Assembly: GCA_037074615.1 (NCBI GenBank)
Contig: CM073546.1
Span: 13,261,501 to 13,325,500 of the forward strand
Source: Leucaena leucocephala
Lineage: Eukaryota; Streptophyta; Magnoliopsida; Fabales; Fabaceae
Length of the DNA: 64,000 nucleotides
Direction: 5' to 3'
Shown: positions 49,288 to 61,756 of the stretch, one piece after another
How the letters are laid out: each line of letters begins with the position of its first letter
Numbering within the stretch: position 1 is the first letter of the stretch
Translations under genes and position numbers: made by a program
Notes under the pieces: model-generated
Database searches by the model: none
Told to the model about the DNA's origin: nothing
Seen by the model: only the letters and a program-made list of their open reading frames with translations

Positions 49288-49490
49288 GCGTTTAGCACCC
49301 TAAAATATTTTATATTCATCAAATAATTTGAAATAATTTTATATGTGGGCATTTAGCGCCCTAAAGTATTTTATATTTATTAGACACTTTGAAATATTTT
49401 TTTAAGTAAGTGCATTCAGTAACATAAAGTATTTTATATTCATAAGACACTGAAGTATTTTTCTAGGAATATCTAGCACCCTAAATTGTT
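49288..49490. repeat. Three to four tandem units of about 60 bp
   Basis: Units start near 49288, 49350, 49411 and 49468. Each opens with a TTTAGC(A/G)CCCTAAA-like phrase and contains AGTATTTTATATTCAT, then CACT-GAA-TATTTTT. The last is partial. The copies have diverged. Confidence 0.65.
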
Positions 49491-50235
49491 GGGGCAAAAA
49501 TATACCACAAAATATTTTAAGGTATAGGCTGAACAACAAAATGCTTTAGAGTACTGTATGCTTATAAAAATATACTTTAAGTAGTAGATAAATCATAAAA
49601 TATTTTATAATACTAGAAATACCTGAAAAAATACTCCAGGGACTTGAATGAACCTTAACCGTTATGTTAATGGAATTAATCTGATAATGTGAGAAACCCT
49701 AAACAGTAAACAAGCCAACCCAGGTAAATGCTGCAAGTTGGTAAAGCCTGAAACAACAACTCGTTTGCTTTGAGCAAGAGAGAAAGAAAGAAAAGTTAAA
49801 AATCACACACAAATGTGCTCTCTCTCTCTACTTTTCTTGTGTGTGTGTGTGTGTGGTGCGACGACACTCTCTTATCTCAAGGGAAGGGAGACAACCTGCA
49901 AAGTCCAGTTTCTGACTCCGCCTTTGCCTTTCTCCTTAAAAAGCCTTTAATTCCTCTTACTGTTTCGCAGGGGGTAATTTCTTCACTCTCTTTCACACAC
50001 TGCTTGCCTTCCTTCTTTTACCTTGATTGCACAAAACATCTTTCAGTCAAAATAAATTCATAACTTCACTCTCTTTCACACACTTGAAAAAATAATGCAT
50101 GCATTTCATTAGTTTGATTAACTAGTTTTGTTCACTTACTTTTTGCAAACCAATTGTTATAATCCGTACTTACAGGCGGAATATCTTCTTAAGTAGAGCC
50201 AAACATATAATTTATCGTGTCAAGACGGATATATT
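49491..50235. other. Intergenic DNA with GT microsatellite
   Basis: A (GT)n run lies at 49840-49855. A duplicated phrase, TTCACTCTCTTTCACACAC, occurs at about 49980 and 50064. No gene. Confidence 0.45.
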
Positions 50236-50239
50236 CATA

Positions 50240-50760
50240 AGTAATTGCAATTTTATGTCAAATAAAGACCAAAAGATTTTGAAATTACCCCACAATATTA
50301 AAGGACCAAAGTGAACTTATGTTTTGATATTAAATGACTAAAATGTCTTTTCTTCATATGCACTATTATTATTTTAGTATTGTTAGTTATTAAAATACTT
50401 ATATACCTTTTTAAATTCACATAAACATTATAAATTTTTGTATCAGCTATAAAATATGAGTTGTAAATTGTACACTTGTAAATTTTTCTAGCTTTAATTA
50501 GATGTTAAAATATTATTTATGTATACTTGTAAATTCACATGTAAACGCCTGTAAATTATTTTATCGGTTGTTATAATATAAATTGGGGGTTATAAATTTT
50601 TCTATTGTTAGTTATTAAAATAGATATGTGTATTTATAAAAAAATAAACGGTATTTTGATTATTTACTATTAAAAATGAAATTTCACTTTAGTCCTTTAG
50701 TATTGCAAGTGCCATTGCAGAATGTTTGTCCTTAGGTGAAATAAAGTCACACATGGGGAG
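50240..50760. mobile_element. Inverted-repeat element (MITE or MULE type)
   Basis: The left arm (about 50258-50400: ATTAAAGGACCAAAGTGAA, later TTGTTAGTTATTAAAATA) matches the complement of the right arm (about 50600-50745: ACTAAAGGACTAAAGTGAA, later CTAACAATAG reversed). Arms are over 100 bases and imperfect. I did not find a clean target duplication. Confidence 0.6.
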
Positions 50761-51698
50761 GTTAAGTGAAATTCTCCTTATTTTAATAATTATGGGATTA
50801 TTCCTGGTTCAACTACGAACCCCGGAATCACTGTCTCAACCGATCGGTCTGATTTTCACTACCATAATCATCATAGTTTATGTTGTGTGAAAGTCTTATA
50901 GATGTTGGCTTGTATATAATTTCGCGAGTGTAATATCTCTACTAATGTTAAATTTTAATTAGTAATAAAATAAATATCATAAAAAACTAATACAAATAAA
51001 TAAAGCATAAAGCCAATAAGGCAAAAATAAATATTTAAAGAATGAGAGACCGCTATAGTGCAAGGAAAAAACGCAATGTTCAAGCCACTTATCAATATTC
51101 TTAATTCCAAATTCCAGTATTTCGTTCTGTATAACTAAGCAATAGAATACATCCTTAGCTTTGCAAAACTCTCTCATTTTTGCTGAAACATACTCTTAAT
51201 TAATATCAACACAAGTCCATTTAAGAATAGATAAACTAAGGCAGCAATAAATAATTACATTATATAAGTCAATCATTTTAGAATTCAAATTAATCTCTGT
51301 AGTCAAAAGTAAATAACATTACCAACTCAACAATAAATGAGTGTGAATAAATTCATGAATATGAATCATATTTTCTTCTTCATATAACACACCAACTTCC
51401 ACAATATATCACAGATAAAATGTGGTTTATTTATAATTTACCTTTGTTCTACCCCCCATTTTTTTGTTTGACTTAATAAGCTAGCTACCTCAACTTTTCC
51501 TTACCCTAAAATATGCTTATGGCTCTCCATTGCCCCTCATCACCATATCCTCTCTGTTTCTCTCTCTCTACTGTGTGTAACCTTTTCCCACACACATATA
51601 AGAACACAATATATTTATATACTGATCTATCACAAGTGGCCAAAGAACCAAACCATCCAAAAACCAAATCGCCTTGCAAAGCATTAAGCATTTTAGCC
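50761..51698. other. Intergenic DNA and 5' flank of the WIP gene
   Basis: No gene before 51699. The last 200 bases are CT-rich (TCTCTCTCTACTGTG about 51560), consistent with a 5'UTR. An in-frame ATG at 51513 gives a non-conserved extension and is not preferred. Confidence 0.5.
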
Positions 51699-54600
51699 AT
51701 GACAGATCCTCAGTCTTGGTTCAACTTCATCCCTCTTCTTCATCCTCCTCATCACTGTTCTTCCTTTACTGCTACTACTTCTCATCAATCCAACGCCTGT
51801 ACTAATTCCTTATACCCTCTTCATCATCATGCTCAGTACTCTAATCATAATCACTGCACATCATCACCGGCATCATCTTCCATTATTCAATACCAAAGCT
51901 CTTCAGCTAGTTCCTCCTCCACTTTATGCCCCCATCCTCCAAGTTCCCCTCCTCTCAAAGAAGCCCTGCCTCTCATCAACAATTTAAGCCTCACAACATC
52001 AAGTGAACCCTCAAAAAGAGCCCTAGAAGAGGAAGATGAAGAAAAGAATGAGAGAGTGGAGAAAGAATATGAAGAAGATGACGACGAAGATGATGACGAT
52101 AGAGAAACTGTGACTGTAGCCCTAGGAATAGGGCTTCCTACTAGTATGAACACTTCTTTTTCTTCTTCTACTTCTTCAAGCAGGCTGCAGATCTCAAATT
52201 CTGTTGAAATGGCTGAAAAAGCGGAACTTGGTTTGGTTTCTGGATACCCTTTGGAGAGCTTAAACAAGGGTCAGTATTGGATTCCAACCCTTTCTCAGAT
52301 TCTCGTTGGCCCTACTCAGTTCTCTTGCCGTCTATGCTTAAAGACTTTCAATAGATACAATAATCTTCAGGTACTAGGTTCTTGTTTTTTTCTTTTGTTT
52401 TCTTGTTAATTCATCATCTGACTTAAGAATTGAAGTCCCTAAATTTTTTATGTTCTTCCTTTTTCATGGCTTTCTCTTTTCTTCTTTTTAATTTTTCTTG
52501 GCACTCTCATCTAGGATTCATATCTGAACGTGCGCTGTTTGGTCTGTCTCAGACTCATCAACAGTACTTTTAACTAATTATCTCTAGTGTTGTTTTCTTA
52601 AACAAAATTAATATATAAATCTATTCTTTTTGAATATGTTCCTACTTTTATGTCACCTAGAACGTTGTGCTGCACATACAAATGAATGGAAAAAGAAACA
52701 AGATAAATCATTAATAACAGCGTCTCTTTAAGGATTCAGATATTTCTTTTATCAAAATTCAGTTGTCTGTGAGACTCTGCGCTCATTCAGTCTCTGAAAG
52801 ATCTCAGTCTGTTGTAAACAAAGCACCTGACCAGTAAAAATTTTAAAAGCCTTTGCCTTTTGATCGGATGAAAGCAAACCTTGGGACCTCATGTTTCTGA
52901 AGGCTATGAAGATCCACTCTTCTTCCTATACCTTTGATAGGCATATTTTAAGAAGAATTAAGGAAAAGAAAACATGTAGATCTGAGCTATAATGAGCTTT
53001 TGTTTTGTACAAATCGTACGAACTTCAAGTTACTGCTAATTTGTCTCATCTTTTTCTGGAAACGTGAAATGATTAGCTATAAGAAAACTATCTGATCTTA
53101 AGAACTTCTCCTTTTAATTTGTTTTGATGTTATTTGTTGACATGAATTAAGCTTTCGAATTCATCTTTCACGGTTATATATAGAGAGGAGAGAGATCTCA
53201 AATATTTACTTCTCAATGTTGAAATTAGAGAACATAATGAAAGCATTAGATGATAAGAACTTTTTCAATTTTCACAGTTATATAATTAAAAGAAAGTTCA
53301 CACACACACACACAAACACTAGGTTTTTCTTTATGCCTGTCTTGACTTGTCTCTTTTAGTTTTTTTTTTTAATTTTTTTTACAATAACTAGATGGTTTCT
53401 CTAGTTATCTTCTCTTTCTAGCCACCAAGGCAGTTTGAGACCATAATAATCCATGGCATGGCATCAACTTTTAAGAAATAAAGAAGTTAAATCAAACTTA
53501 AAGACTTGTTTTTCGCTTTCAGCTGCCAATTTGAGGGCATTCATACAATACTTAAAATAATTGTATCATGCCTGAAGATATTGGAAGACAATTATTAATT
53601 CATTAGAACCTTCAAATTTCTTCATCTAAACCATTAATTAATTCGAAGTAAATTATATATATCCTGTATTGTTCTACATGCATCCACTAATTAATTGGAT
53701 GGGTTTGTGAGTGTATATATGCTTGTTTCCTAGTCTGTGGTGGTTGATCCACTTAATTAAGTCTGCAACTTCGCTGCATTTGAGTCTTAGGCCAATGACG
53801 ATTTTTGTTTACGAAGAAAACAGATGAAGTAAACATAGATTAACATTAAACATAAAAAATTGTAAATGAAGACAAAGTTGCAGCAGGGAAGTGAAGAAAC
53901 TTGTAAGACTTTGAAGATAGCTTGTTGTAAAAATTTGTTGTCCAAGTGTGTGTATCATGTTGATAGCATAGATAAAAAATCTGGTTTGATTCATTCTTAA
54001 AGACACTACTGTCTTTAAAAGTTATCTACTACAAACAGATTCAAGTCCTGATTGAGGATATTATCTTAGCTTATATACTCTTTTTCAGTCCCTATTATAG
54101 AATACCTTCTACAAAGATTACGTAGTCTTTAATATAAGTCACTTATAGAATTTTATTAATATTTATTTGTCAATTTTGCTTATGTAATTAATGCTTAAAT
54201 ATAATATAGCTCTTGGTATTTTTTTTTCTTTCAGAATATCATTAATGGGAGTAAAGTTGAAAAAAATTATTAATTTAAGATATATTTAATGAGTAAATTG
54301 TCGTTCTTTGATTTAAGCGAATTACTTTAAAGTGTCATATAATAGGGACTATATATTGATGAGGCTCTCTTTAACTTGAGCAATGTGCGATTTATTTTGA
54401 CACACATACAAACTGCAACGTATCATCGTTATGAAAATCACATATAGAAGATGTAAAAGAGTGATATATAATGGGTTTTTGTGGCAGATGCATATGTGGG
54501 GACATGGATCACAATACAGAAGAGGGGCAGATTCTCTAAAAGGGACACAACCAACGGGAATGCTAAGGCTACCATGTTACTGTTGTGCACCAGATTGCAA

Positions 54601-54931
54601 GCACAACATTGAGCATCCACGAGCCAGGCCTCTGAAGGACTTCAGGACTCTGCAGATTCACTACAAGAGGAAGCATGGAATCAAACCCTACATGTGCCGG
54701 AAATGCGGCAAGCTCTTCGCCGTCAAAGGCGACTGGAGGACTCACGAGAAGAACTGCGGCAAGCTCTGGTATTGTCTTTGTGGATCTGACTTTAAACACA
54801 AAAGGTCTCTTAAAGATCACGTCAAGGCCTTCGGGCATGGCCATGCAGATTCTAATTGCTTGCATAATAATAATGAAGACGACGAACCAGCTTCTGAGAT
54901 TGAACAAGATGGTGATAACTCCTCCATGTGA
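51699..54931 (+). CDS. WIP-type C2H2 zinc-finger protein (NTT/WIP2-WIP4-WIP5-like), two exons, 371 aa
   Basis: WIP proteins are plant nuclear transcription factors in tissue patterning (TT1, NTT/WIP2, WIP3-6). Exons are 51699-52370 and 54488-54931, joined in phase 0 across a 2117-base intron. The start is the Met of MTDPQSWFNF, which matches the MTDP start of NTT. The N-terminus is Ser/His/Pro-rich and has PPLKEALPL, then an acidic run and VTVALGIGLP, a motif conserved in the family. The WIP domain starts with GQYWIPTLSQILVGPTQFSC. Four zinc fingers follow: CRLC to HMWGH (split by the intron), CYCCAPDCKHNIEHPR to HYKRKH, CRKC to HEKNC, and CLCG to the end with HVKAFGHGH. The C-terminus (DEPASEIEQ) again resembles NTT. 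In finger 1, RLCLKTF replaces the usual PVCFKTF. The paralogue is not certain. Confidence 0.95.
54087..54350. mobile_element. MITE in the WIP gene intron
   Basis: A perfect 13-bp inverted terminus, AGTCCCTATTATA at 54087-54099 and its complement at 54338-54350, bounds 264 bases of AT-rich non-coding DNA. It ends 137 bases before the second exon. A clear target duplication is not visible. Confidence 0.65.
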
Positions 54932-56840
54932 TTCTAGCTAGTTTGTGATGTGATGATATTCTAGCAGTTCCATTATTTCGCAACATATATATGTGTGTGT
55001 GTGCTAGCTTGTGTACTAATATATATAGACTTTCTTTTTAGTTTTGATATGTATTTCTTCTCTGATGTATGACTACTGTGTGTTTTTCTCTTAATGTGTT
55101 TTAGGTTGCCTTGTTTTTCAATTACTTTTGTGTTACTATATTATATTTTCTGTGTTTGGATTTTGTGATATGTAAATATATATCTCATGGAATCTCTTGA
55201 GAAGAAAGTAATATATTCTAGCTACTTGGTGATTAGATGTTCTATATGGCAATCCAGCCAGCAAAGCAGTGTTGTTAATTATAAATATAAAATTTCATTT
55301 TCTTCTATTAATTTTATAATTATATTTTCTCAGTCATCTAATTTTAATATTCTCAAATATTGACATATTTTAAACAAAAAAATATCAAGTGAAACTAACG
55401 GTTTACAATTATACGATTAAAAAGGTATTTTATAAAATTAAGAATTAAATTGAAATTTTATATAACGATAACAAAAAATGCACTTTTTGCCCAAGATTTA
55501 AATTAGATCTAAGTCCTATTAATTAAACCTTCCTACTCTAAGAATAAAAGTGATTAGCTGAAATCATAAGTCTATACATTCTATTTAAAAATAAAATATT
55601 GAATTAAATTTACATTATTATAATCTAACTAAAATTATAGATTATTATATGTACGGGTGCGATTAGGATATATATATATATAGCCTTATAGAAAAGAAAG
55701 CTATTAAACATTTTTTAATTACCAAAAGTTTTCGTTTGTTTTGTTAAATAAAAGTCATTACATATATCGTCCCCCAAAAAAATCAGTAAATGGAAAAGGT
55801 GATGAGTTTGATATATCTAAAAAGGAGAATAGACATTTTTACCAAATAAAGAAAAAGGTTAATACATGTCATTAGATATATGCATGAGCTTGGACTATAA
55901 TAATGCCCCTTGTCCCTTGAGTTGACCAAGTTGTTTTCCAATAAAAAAATCAATCCCCAATATGAAATTATATATATATATATATATAATAATATCACTT
56001 GTTCGATTGTTCTGCACGCAATGTGTGCCCACGTGTCACTGATATTATCTCCTTAATCGTATGTAATAAGGTTGGGTTTTAAAAAAAATTTGCGAAAATT
56101 TAGATGAAGTGTTTTGTCAAGTTTTTAAATCTTACTTTATTAAAATACACTTAAATTTACATGTAATTTTTTAAATAAAATAATATATAACAAAAAATAT
56201 AAAATTATGACATGATAAAAACTGTTAATTTTAACCACAAGTATTTAATAATCAACATATAAAATATTAGAGTTTTTAATTTAAAATTTTAATAGTTAGA
56301 GAGTTTAAATATAATTAACCTAAATTTAATAAAATTTTGTGTATTTAAATATTTTTTAATACATTCATTTAATTTAAATTACATAAAAAAAATTATACAT
56401 AACTAAATTTGATTGAAAATTTTGATAAAATGAATATAAAAAATTTGAAATAAGAATTATCCTTCTACAATTCTTAAAACATAATAGGATATGGATAGAT
56501 TGATTTCTCAAAGTTTGTATAATACAAAATTTTAAAAGTTAAAGGAAAATTATAATTATTTATATTATTCTCAATAGTTAATAGATAAAAAAATAATGTA
56601 TGCTTTTAAGTAAAAAGGATGATAAATATATATATAAATATAAGTTTTAATAAGTTTTAAAATATATATTTATATTTTTAAATAGGCTTTAAACGTATTT
56701 AAAATATATATAGATGATATTAAGCATGCTAAATTTATAAATTTATAGATAAGACGTTAAAAGGAAAGGTTTGGCTTATTAAACTAAAATGTTTTTAAAT
56801 AAACATGAAATTTGGTGTCTTTGCTAAACATAACAAATTT
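54932..56840. other. 3' flank of the WIP gene, then AT-rich DNA
   Basis: The first few hundred bases are probably 3'UTR. TA runs occur near 55668-55681 and 55970-55988. No gene. Confidence 0.45.
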
Positions 56841-56843
56841 TAT

Positions 56844-57366
56844 TAAGTGTCTATTTAAATAGATTTTAGAAAAGATTTTATAAAAAAAATTAAATAATTT
56901 TAAAAAAAACTTTTAAAAAAGAGTTTATAAAAAAATCGTTATAGATAAATGAGTATTTAGATAATTATTATTAAAAGAATTTTTATAATTGAAAAATTAT
57001 TAAAAATGATATAATTTTATTAAAAGTATAAGAGAAGAGATATGGTGAAAAAGAGAAAAAATAGAGAAGAAATAGTGGAAAAGATAGAAGAGAGGATAAA
57101 TAGTAGAAAAGATAGAGAAGGGATGAGAGATAATAGAAAATATAGAGGAAAAATGAGAGAGGGGTAAAAAGAGTAAGGATAAAATAATAATTGAATAATT
57201 TATAAAAATTTTTATTATTCTAAAAATTAATCTGACTAATTTATCTGAAACTATAATTTAATTAAAAAATTAAATAAATATAACTATTTATTTTTAAAAA
57301 AATAAATTAAAATTTTATCTAAAAAAAATTAAAATTATAATTTAAAGAGAATTTAAATAGGCCCTA
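56844..57366. mobile_element. MITE with inverted TATTTAAAT ends
   Basis: The left end TAAGTGTCTATTTAAATAG and the complement of the right end, TTAGGGCCTATTTAAATTC, share 15 of 19 positions. The left arm (GAGTATTTAGATAATTATTA) matches 22267-22400. The interior is a purine-rich AGAGAAG/GATAGAG tract. No coding. Confidence 0.6.
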
Positions 57367-57641
57367 AGTTTTAATTAAATCAGGCCGTAAACCTTAGCCT
57401 ATTTCTATCTAAAGTACTTCCACAAAACCAACCAAAAAAAAACGGCTAAAACTATATATATATATATATATAATATAAAGTCTATAACAAATTAGTACTT
57501 ATAATTAGTCACTCCATAAGCTGACACGGTGACACGAGGATTTCAGTCTGTCAGGGAGTCGCCGGAGCTTCTGGAAGTCCCTCTTACCGTCTCTCTCCCT
57601 ATGCTTATCTCTGCCTCATAAAGAGGAATTCGAAATTTCTA

Positions 57642-59238
57642 ATGGCTTTTGCGATCGGTCTCCCTCATAACCTGCTTCTGCCCAAAGCCTCCCATGGGAA
57701 ATTGCAGGTGAAATCGTGCTCTCCGATTCAGATTCAGACCAAGAAACGATGCTTGCGATGCAATACTCTTTACTCCGATGAAGACAATTCCCCCACCGCT
57801 TGCTCTTTCCATGGCCACGCCAACGGTATGCCTATGCTTTCTCCTCCACTCACTTCTCTGCATCATAATCTGGTACTTCTCCCCCCTCCCCACTCAATTT
57901 CACTTCTCTGTTCGTCCCGTTTTCATCGTTATTCCTTGGCGATTGATTTATAAATTGTTCTTCTAAAATTTAATTAGATTAAAAAATTATTAGTTAATTT
58001 AATTAATATAATATATATTTTTTAAATATTATAATTATTTTTTTACATTGTTGAGAGGATAAATAATTTTAAAAAATAATTAATATAAAAAATAAATATT
58101 ATATCTAATATCAATATCAATTATTAATTAAGTCTGAAGATGAGGAGTACAATATAATCGCTCTGTTCCTGGATTTTTCTGGTTTGCGATTTCCAATCTC
58201 TCTTATGAATCAGGGATTTGAAAACTATCCTTAGAAAACCGTCCACAGAAATCCCTATCTTCAAAGTTCAGACTTGTGTTGGCTTCACGTGTGTCTAGAA
58301 ATTCATTCCTGCTTCATCGTTTGGATATCTGAATGCTGTTATGGGAATTATGTAACACTTTCAACACATCACGAAATTTATTAATTTCTAAAGATTAAAT
58401 TAGTGCTTTGGGTATTATATTTGTCTAATTTTTAATAATTTTCATAATTTGGTTCAAGTTATACCAATTTATTGTTACATTTTTATAAGGGAACTCTAGA
58501 TACCTATTTTTTTAATTTTTAATTTATTATCTATGATTAATTTATTTATATTAAATATTTTAATTTTACTCTATTATTAGTTTTTATATAAAAGTTTATC
58601 TTGAAAAATTATAAGATTTATTGAAGGGGAAAAATATGTGTTAAATTAAGAATTGAATAAAAATATAAATGCTTACAAACGGTTTCCTTTTTGTAACGTG
58701 TGTCTTTAATTGAAATGTAGTTTTATAGTTTCCTGTTTATTTTGTATTCCATCGGGTTGTCCTAAAAAGTTGGATTTAGATTAGTGAGACTCAGATTGAG
58801 TAAACATATTATATTATCGAATATGCGGGATAAGGAACAGATAGAGTATTTGGTAAAAATAAATAAATCCTGCCCTGAACTTGTATTTTCCTAGCCGAAT
58901 TCAGTTTACTATACCAGGCCGAAGCTGATCTTTTTTATTGGGCTTAATATTGGACCAAGACCCAGCCAAGGCAGCCCATATAGAAAGCTAATTGGGTTGG
59001 TGTTGCAGGGGAGAAGGGGTTGTTCTCGTTGGCGCCACCACACCAAGGGATAGACGGGGAGTGGACGGACGAATCAGGAGTCATAGTGTACAAATGGAAC
59101 GACAAAGATAACAGACCCAACACCGGTCGCCGCAATTGGAAGAGACGGTGGAGCTGTTGTGCCGAGTACGATGAGAATGCTCCTCCTTGTCGACGAGCCT
59201 CCCATGTTTCCTATGACGACGGTTTCACTTTGTATTAG
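57642..59238 (+). CDS. Small CHORD-like cysteine-rich protein, predicted plastid, two exons, 137 aa
   Basis: Exons 57642-57825 and 59009-59238 join with matching phase (1 then 2 bases), total 414. The first about 35 residues are basic and Ser/Leu-rich without acids, like a chloroplast transit peptide. The core is CLRCNTLYSDEDNSPTAC, then SFHGHANGEKG, LFSLAPPHQGIDGEW, later RRWSCCAEYDENAPPC and SHVSYDDGFTLY. The spacing of C-x2-C, AC-x-FHGH, W-x2-RWSCC and C...H resembles the zinc-binding CHORD fold, but plain sequence inspection cannot prove it. I recall closely similar plant proteins but no established function. It converges with the PsbP-like gene, 584 bases between stops. Confidence 0.85.
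57965..58140 (+). mobile_element. MITE fragment in the intron of the CHORD-like gene
   Basis: TTTAATTAGATTAAAAAATT, AGTTAATTTAATTAATATAA, then ACATTGTTGAGAGGATAA and ATATCAATTATTAATTAAG follow the order of 45055-45310, with an internal gap. Confidence 0.5.
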
Positions 59239-59822
59239 CTATCTCTCTCCCTCTCCCTCTCACTCTCCAATTCCCTTTCTATATATATATATATAATGGT
59301 TTTATTGTATAATCAGATCAAAACATGATTTACAAGAGCATATATTCAGATACTTTTTCACCACATGCTGTTGTAGTTTGATGGGATTATAGCCTGAAGT
59401 ACTAGTTTTGAGTTCACAACCATATACTCTTCAATGACATTTAGTATCAGAGAAATAACATGCGTGAGAATGAATAGTTAGCTTTCTATTTTGGCCAAGA
59501 TTATAAGAGAGTTAGTTAAATCAGCATTAGTCACTCGCACTCCAACTGACTGCATATTATAGAGAAACACAGGATAATTAAAGTGAAAATCTCTCAGGCT
59601 ATAATCATCAGAGCAGTACTTCATTCTTCCCAGACACAAGAAAATGTTTGATGAAAGCTCAGACTTCTCTTAAATACATATGGACACTGTCATAAACAGG
59701 GGCTATGCTAGTTTCAATTTCAATATCAGATTGAAACTGAGACATAGCAGACAAACAACAAGCATGTTGATCATACACAAAAATCATGCATTACCAGAGG
59801 GACGCAGGTTCCATAATCAAGA
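59239..59822. other. Shared 3' flank of two convergent genes
   Basis: No gene. It must hold both terminators; a TA run lies at 59281-59296. Confidence 0.5.
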
Positions 59823-60563
59823 TCAAAAGGACCCAACTGTCTTAAAGGATTCATGAACATGCGTCAGAATATCCTTATCTCTGTTCCACTCCGGCGTCGG
59901 AGCATTCACGAAATGGGCATAAAGCTTGTTATTCGCACAAGTCACAGAAATCAAACTATGAGTTCCAATCCCATCGATCTCGTACACATAATAGATCTGA
60001 CCGTTCTCATCCTTCTTCTCCTCCGACTTCAGGCTGTCCGCATTCGCAATCAGATCCTGCAATTCCACGTCCGATAACGCCAAATTGTTCAGAACCGTAT
60101 CCTTCGGAGCTAATTGCCGAAAACCAGAAAGGAAAGTGAGGTATTCTTTTTCTTTTTTCTTCCTTGGATTGAAGAATTCGCTGTCCGTTCCGTTCGTTCC
60201 CTTCTCTACCTTCGATACGAGGCGTTCTTTCCAACCCTCGGGGACGTCGTAGACGTACTCCGCCGAGTCTTTCTTGTTGGAGTTCCCGCCGTAGCCGCCG
60301 TAGTTGGCCGCGCTGGCGGCAGTGCCATAGTAGACTTGGTAGTTGGCAGAGGAATCTGCTAAGGAAGGAAGAGGAGTAGTTGCAAGTACAGTGGCAATAG
60401 CGGCAGCGGTTAAGGCAGCCGTTAGCGGTGGTTTGGAGGATGAAATGGGGAGGAGAGGTTTGGATGACGGAGAAGGTTTTGATGGGGCCGTGGTTGTTGC
60501 GGCGGCGGAGGCGGAGGCGGAGGCGGAGGAGGGGATGGGTGGTGGTGAGAAGAGGGTGGCCAT
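59823..60563 (-). CDS. PsbP-like thylakoid lumen protein (TL19-like), single exon, 246 aa
   Basis: The start is the ATG at 60563-60561 (MATLFSPP); an upstream in-frame Met at 60635 has no transit-like sequence before it. Residues 1-70 form a two-part targeting signal: a Ser/Pro/Ala-rich stroma-targeting part, then the hydrophobic AALTAAAIATVLAT with a cleavage site likely at PSLA-DSS, as for lumen proteins of the Sec-type route. The mature part has YQVYYGTAASAANYGG, YVYDVPEGWKERLVSKVEKG, LNNLALSDVELQDL, YYVYEIDGIGTHSLI and FVNAPTPEWNRD, and ends HESFKTVGSF. This fits the PsbP/Mog1-like fold and, from memory, the Arabidopsis thylakoid lumenal 19-kDa protein. Its biochemical role is not settled. 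The ending TGA is absent; the stop is TAA-type at 59823-59825 in the minus frame as read. Confidence 0.9.
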   Translation of the reverse strand: MATLFSPPPIPSSASASASAAATTTAPSKPSPSSKPLLPISSSKPPLTAALTAAAIATVLATTPLPSLADSSANYQVYYGTAASAANYGGYGGNSNKKDSAEYVYDVPEGWKERLVSKVEKGTNGTDSEFFNPRKKKEKEYLTFLSGFRQLAPKDTVLNNLALSDVELQDLIANADSLKSEEKKDENGQIYYVYEIDGIGTHSLISVTCANNKLYAHFVNAPTPEWNRDKDILTHVHESFKTVGSF

Positions 60564-61750
60564 GGCGGTTTCGATTATGAGGGAAACGTTATCCCTTCGA
60601 AAGGTGGAATTATGTGTTTCGTAGTTTCTATTCATTCCATTATCCTAAATCCAGAGGAGAGAAGATAGGCTGTGGTAAGCTTCAGATGCCAACGTGGCTG
60701 CTTGCATGACCAATAGTATTGTGCCACGTATTATAGAAAGGATGATTTTAACAATTTTAAAATAAATTGCATATAGTTTTTTTAAATTTCGATTTTTTTA
60801 GGCCAAATGAAATACTGTAGTAGTTTTGAATTCGTAGCCAATTACTGTTCATTCTCAAATTAGTACTATTTGTTGCAACTTTTATATTATAGGAAAATTC
60901 AGTTGTAGTAAATTAACTTCTATTTTCTCCTTGAAAAAAATTAAAATTTCACTGCACGACCCCAAATACTAAAATAAAATAAAATTCTATAGATGAAAAG
61001 ATATTAATGTGTCTGCTTTTTTTACCTGCCTAATTTATAACTATAGTTAATAAATTTATAACAACACATAAGTGAAGTTATTATTAATAACTCATATTTC
61101 CTATATATATATATATATATATATATATTGCTAGCGTAATTTATAACTACAAGAACTAACAACTTACATTCTCATATTCCCAGACTAATTTATAATTAAA
61201 ATTGGTAAATTTATAACAATATATAAAATAATTTGCAATGATACATATGGAAGATATTAGTGGTGGAACTAAAAATTTGTGACTAGAGGTGAATTTTTAA
61301 CAAATTTTTTTTATCATAGAATAAATAAACTATTCTTCTGATCTTTAGTACAAGAATTAATTGATTTTTTTTAATAAATTATAATTAATTAATTAATTAT
61401 AAATAATATAACAATTAGTTGTATTGACTAATTTGTGCTGATTAAAAAGTATATAATATAAGTTTGTCTTAAAAATTTATATTTGATCATAATTAATTTA
61501 TTTGATTTATTTAATCTATTAAAAAAGGCAATTAACTCTTATATATTATTGTAAATTTGATAATTGTAATTATAAATTAGGTTGGAAAAAAAAAGGCAGA
61601 TCAAGGGTATTACTAATGTCTTTTCACCTATAAAATTTAATTTCATTTATGTCAGGGTGTGTTAAAAAAATCTTTAAGGGGCAAATAAAAATTAATTTTT
61701 TTTAGTGACCTCAGCTAAAATTTTCCTTATATTATTAGTTTATTACATAT
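60564..61750. other. 5' flank of the PsbP-like gene, then AT-rich DNA
   Basis: 60564-60720 is the likely 5'UTR and promoter. A TA microsatellite lies at 61102-61129. 61355-61560 matches the dispersed AT-rich repeat at 25180-25360. Confidence 0.45.
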
Positions 61751-61756
61751 AAACTA

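Noticed and set aside
51887..52267. Minus-strand Ser-rich open frame
   Set aside because: It is antisense to the acidic run (GAA/GAT codons) of the WIP gene.
54569..54907. Minus-strand open frame of 112 codons
   Set aside because: It is antisense to the zinc-finger exon, and the plus strand has four complete fingers.
60343..60624. Plus-strand open frame rich in Ala/Glu
   Set aside because: It is antisense to the Ala/Ser-rich transit peptide of the PsbP-like protein.
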